The notes under the pieces were generated by a model, which saw nothing but the letters and a program-made list of their open reading frames with translations, made no database searches and was not told the origin of the DNA. From the NCBI GenBank assembly GCA_030603505.1, contig JAUVXQ010000089.1, forward strand, positions 1-5,586: a stretch of DNA of 5,586 nucleotides. Reading direction: 5' to 3'. The translations under genes and the position numbers were made by a program. Below are positions 4,685 to 5,586 of this stretch, piece after piece. Each line of letters opens with the position of its first letter. Position 1 is the stretch's first letter. This DNA comes from Candidatus Heimdallarchaeota archaeon. Its GTDB lineage: Archaea > Asgardarchaeota > Heimdallarchaeia > Heimdallarchaeales > Heimdallarchaeaceae.

Positions 4685-5586
4685 ATGACTAATTGGGATT
4701 ACACAACCGATGTATTAATTGTCGGATCAGGAGGAGGGGGGATGACAGCAGCTCTTGTTGCAAGAAAAGCTGGTTTAGATGTTATTGTTATTGAAAAAAC
4801 ACAGTATTATGGTGGTTCCACTGCTCTCTCTGGAGGAGGTATTTGGGTACCAAATAACTATCTTCTAGAAAAGAATGGAATTAATGATTCATTGGAAAAG
4901 GCTAGAACTTACATGGATAATACTGTTGGAGATCGTGTTCCTTCAGAATTCAAAGAAGCTTATTTGGTTAATGCTCCTAAAATGATTGATTGGTTGAGAG
5001 AAAATACTAAGCTTAAATTTCTTTTTATTCCAAATTACTCGGATTATCATCCGGAAAGACCTGGTGGAATTCCTAAAGGTCGAGCTTTAGAAGCTAAACC
5101 GTTCAATGGTAGAAAACTAAAGAAAGATTTGAAACATCTTAATGCACTACCATATGATGTTCCTCTTGGAATTAGTTTTACTATTACAGAGTATCATAAT
5201 TTAGGAATGATAATGTCAACTTGGATTGGAAAATGGACTGCTCTTAAAGCGGGGATACGTGCTATCATTGGTTTATTGATCCGCTATAGACTCCTTACTT
5301 TAGGGAATGCACTAATTGGTAGGATGAGAAAATCTATGCAAGATAATAACATTCCTCTTTGGCTTAACACCCCCTTTGAAAATCTAATATTGGAAAAAGA
5401 CAAAGTGGTTGGTGTAATTGCTAAGAAAGAAGGTTCTGAAATCAGAATAAAAGCTGAACGTGGTGTAATTTTTGCAGCTGGAGGTTTTCCACATAACCTA
5501 GAAATGAGAGAAAAATATCATCCTAAACCTATAACGACTGAATGGACAACAGCACATTCTGGGAATACTGGCGACGCGATTTTATC
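4685..5586 (+). CDS. KstD-like FAD-dependent oxidoreductase, 3' end outside window
   Basis: The first 300 residues of a flavoprotein that runs off the window; full family members are about 500-570 residues. The N-terminal Rossmann motif binds FAD: DVLIVGSGGGGMTAA (residues 9-23), followed by the acidic end of the second strand at Glu37 (VIVIEK). GGSTALSGGGIWVPNN (43-58) is the typical signature of 3-ketosteroid delta-1-dehydrogenases and their fumarate-reductase-like relatives. DYHPERPGG with Tyr121 resembles the segment carrying an active-site tyrosine in KstD enzymes. GVIFAAGGFPHN (260-271) is the usual second FAD-contacting segment. KstD proteins remove hydrogens from ring A of 3-ketosteroids, and relatives act on other enone or fumarate-like substrates. 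The catalytic residues of the C-terminal half are not visible, so steroid activity is unproven. Hydrophobic segment 186-212 probably packs in the substrate domain rather than crossing a membrane. The start is set by the FAD motif and the TATA spacing. Confidence 0.85.
   Translation, partial: MTNWDYTTDVLIVGSGGGGMTAALVARKAGLDVIVIEKTQYYGGSTALSGGGIWVPNNYLLEKNGINDSLEKARTYMDNTVGDRVPSEFKEAYLVNAPKMIDWLRENTKLKFLFIPNYSDYHPERPGGIPKGRALEAKPFNGRKLKKDLKHLNALPYDVPLGISFTITEYHNLGMIMSTWIGKWTALKAGIRAIIGLLIRYRLLTLGNALIGRMRKSMQDNNIPLWLNTPFENLILEKDKVVGVIAKKEGSEIRIKAERGVIFAAGGFPHNLEMREKYHPKPITTEWTTAHSGNTGDAIL

Overview
This is an AT-rich window (roughly 30% GC by eye) that reads as archaeal chromosome. Upstream of most genes is a TATA-like box about 26 bases before the start codon or a short leader, often with purines at the BRE position. 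Several plus-strand starts look leaderless. No bacterial -35/-10 pairs are evident. Two neighbouring genes encode signal-peptide proteins with a single C-terminal membrane anchor, a style common in Asgard archaea such as Heimdallarchaeia. The archaeal call is fairly secure; the Asgard placement is only an inference from protein style.

Layout. Bases 61-831 (+) encode a complete alpha/beta hydrolase. After a gap of about 300 bases holding a promoter and a strong inverted repeat, 1129-1796 (+) holds a two-gene toxin-antitoxin operon: a 62-residue putative antitoxin overlapping by 13 bases a VapC-type PIN-domain ribonuclease. A convergent terminator region (1797-1896) separates this from a minus-strand operon (3401 down to 1897) of two genes overlapping by ATGA. 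Both encode unrecognised exported proteins with one C-terminal membrane helix, and shared motifs in the same order show that they are diverged tandem paralogs. Divergently from that operon, 3666-4262 (+) encodes a histidine phosphatase of the phosphoglycerate-mutase type. A 422-base gap without a convincing gene follows. The window ends inside a plus-strand flavoprotein resembling 3-ketosteroid delta-1-dehydrogenases (from 4685, truncated at 5586).

How the genes work together. Only two functional units are supported: the toxin-antitoxin pair, which may be autoregulated through the inverted repeat directly upstream of its TATA box, and the paralogous surface-protein pair, which is probably co-transcribed and translationally coupled. 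The hydrolase, the phosphatase and the flavoprotein each appear to have their own promoter, and nothing ties them into one pathway. For three genes (both surface proteins and the phosphatase) the longest open frame overstates the protein. Ribosome-binding sites or the TATA position support internal ATG starts, and those are used here.

I did not find a clearly new multi-gene system. The items most worth a second look are the tandem surface-protein family, the toxin-antitoxin pair with its candidate operator, and the archaeal KstD-like flavoprotein.
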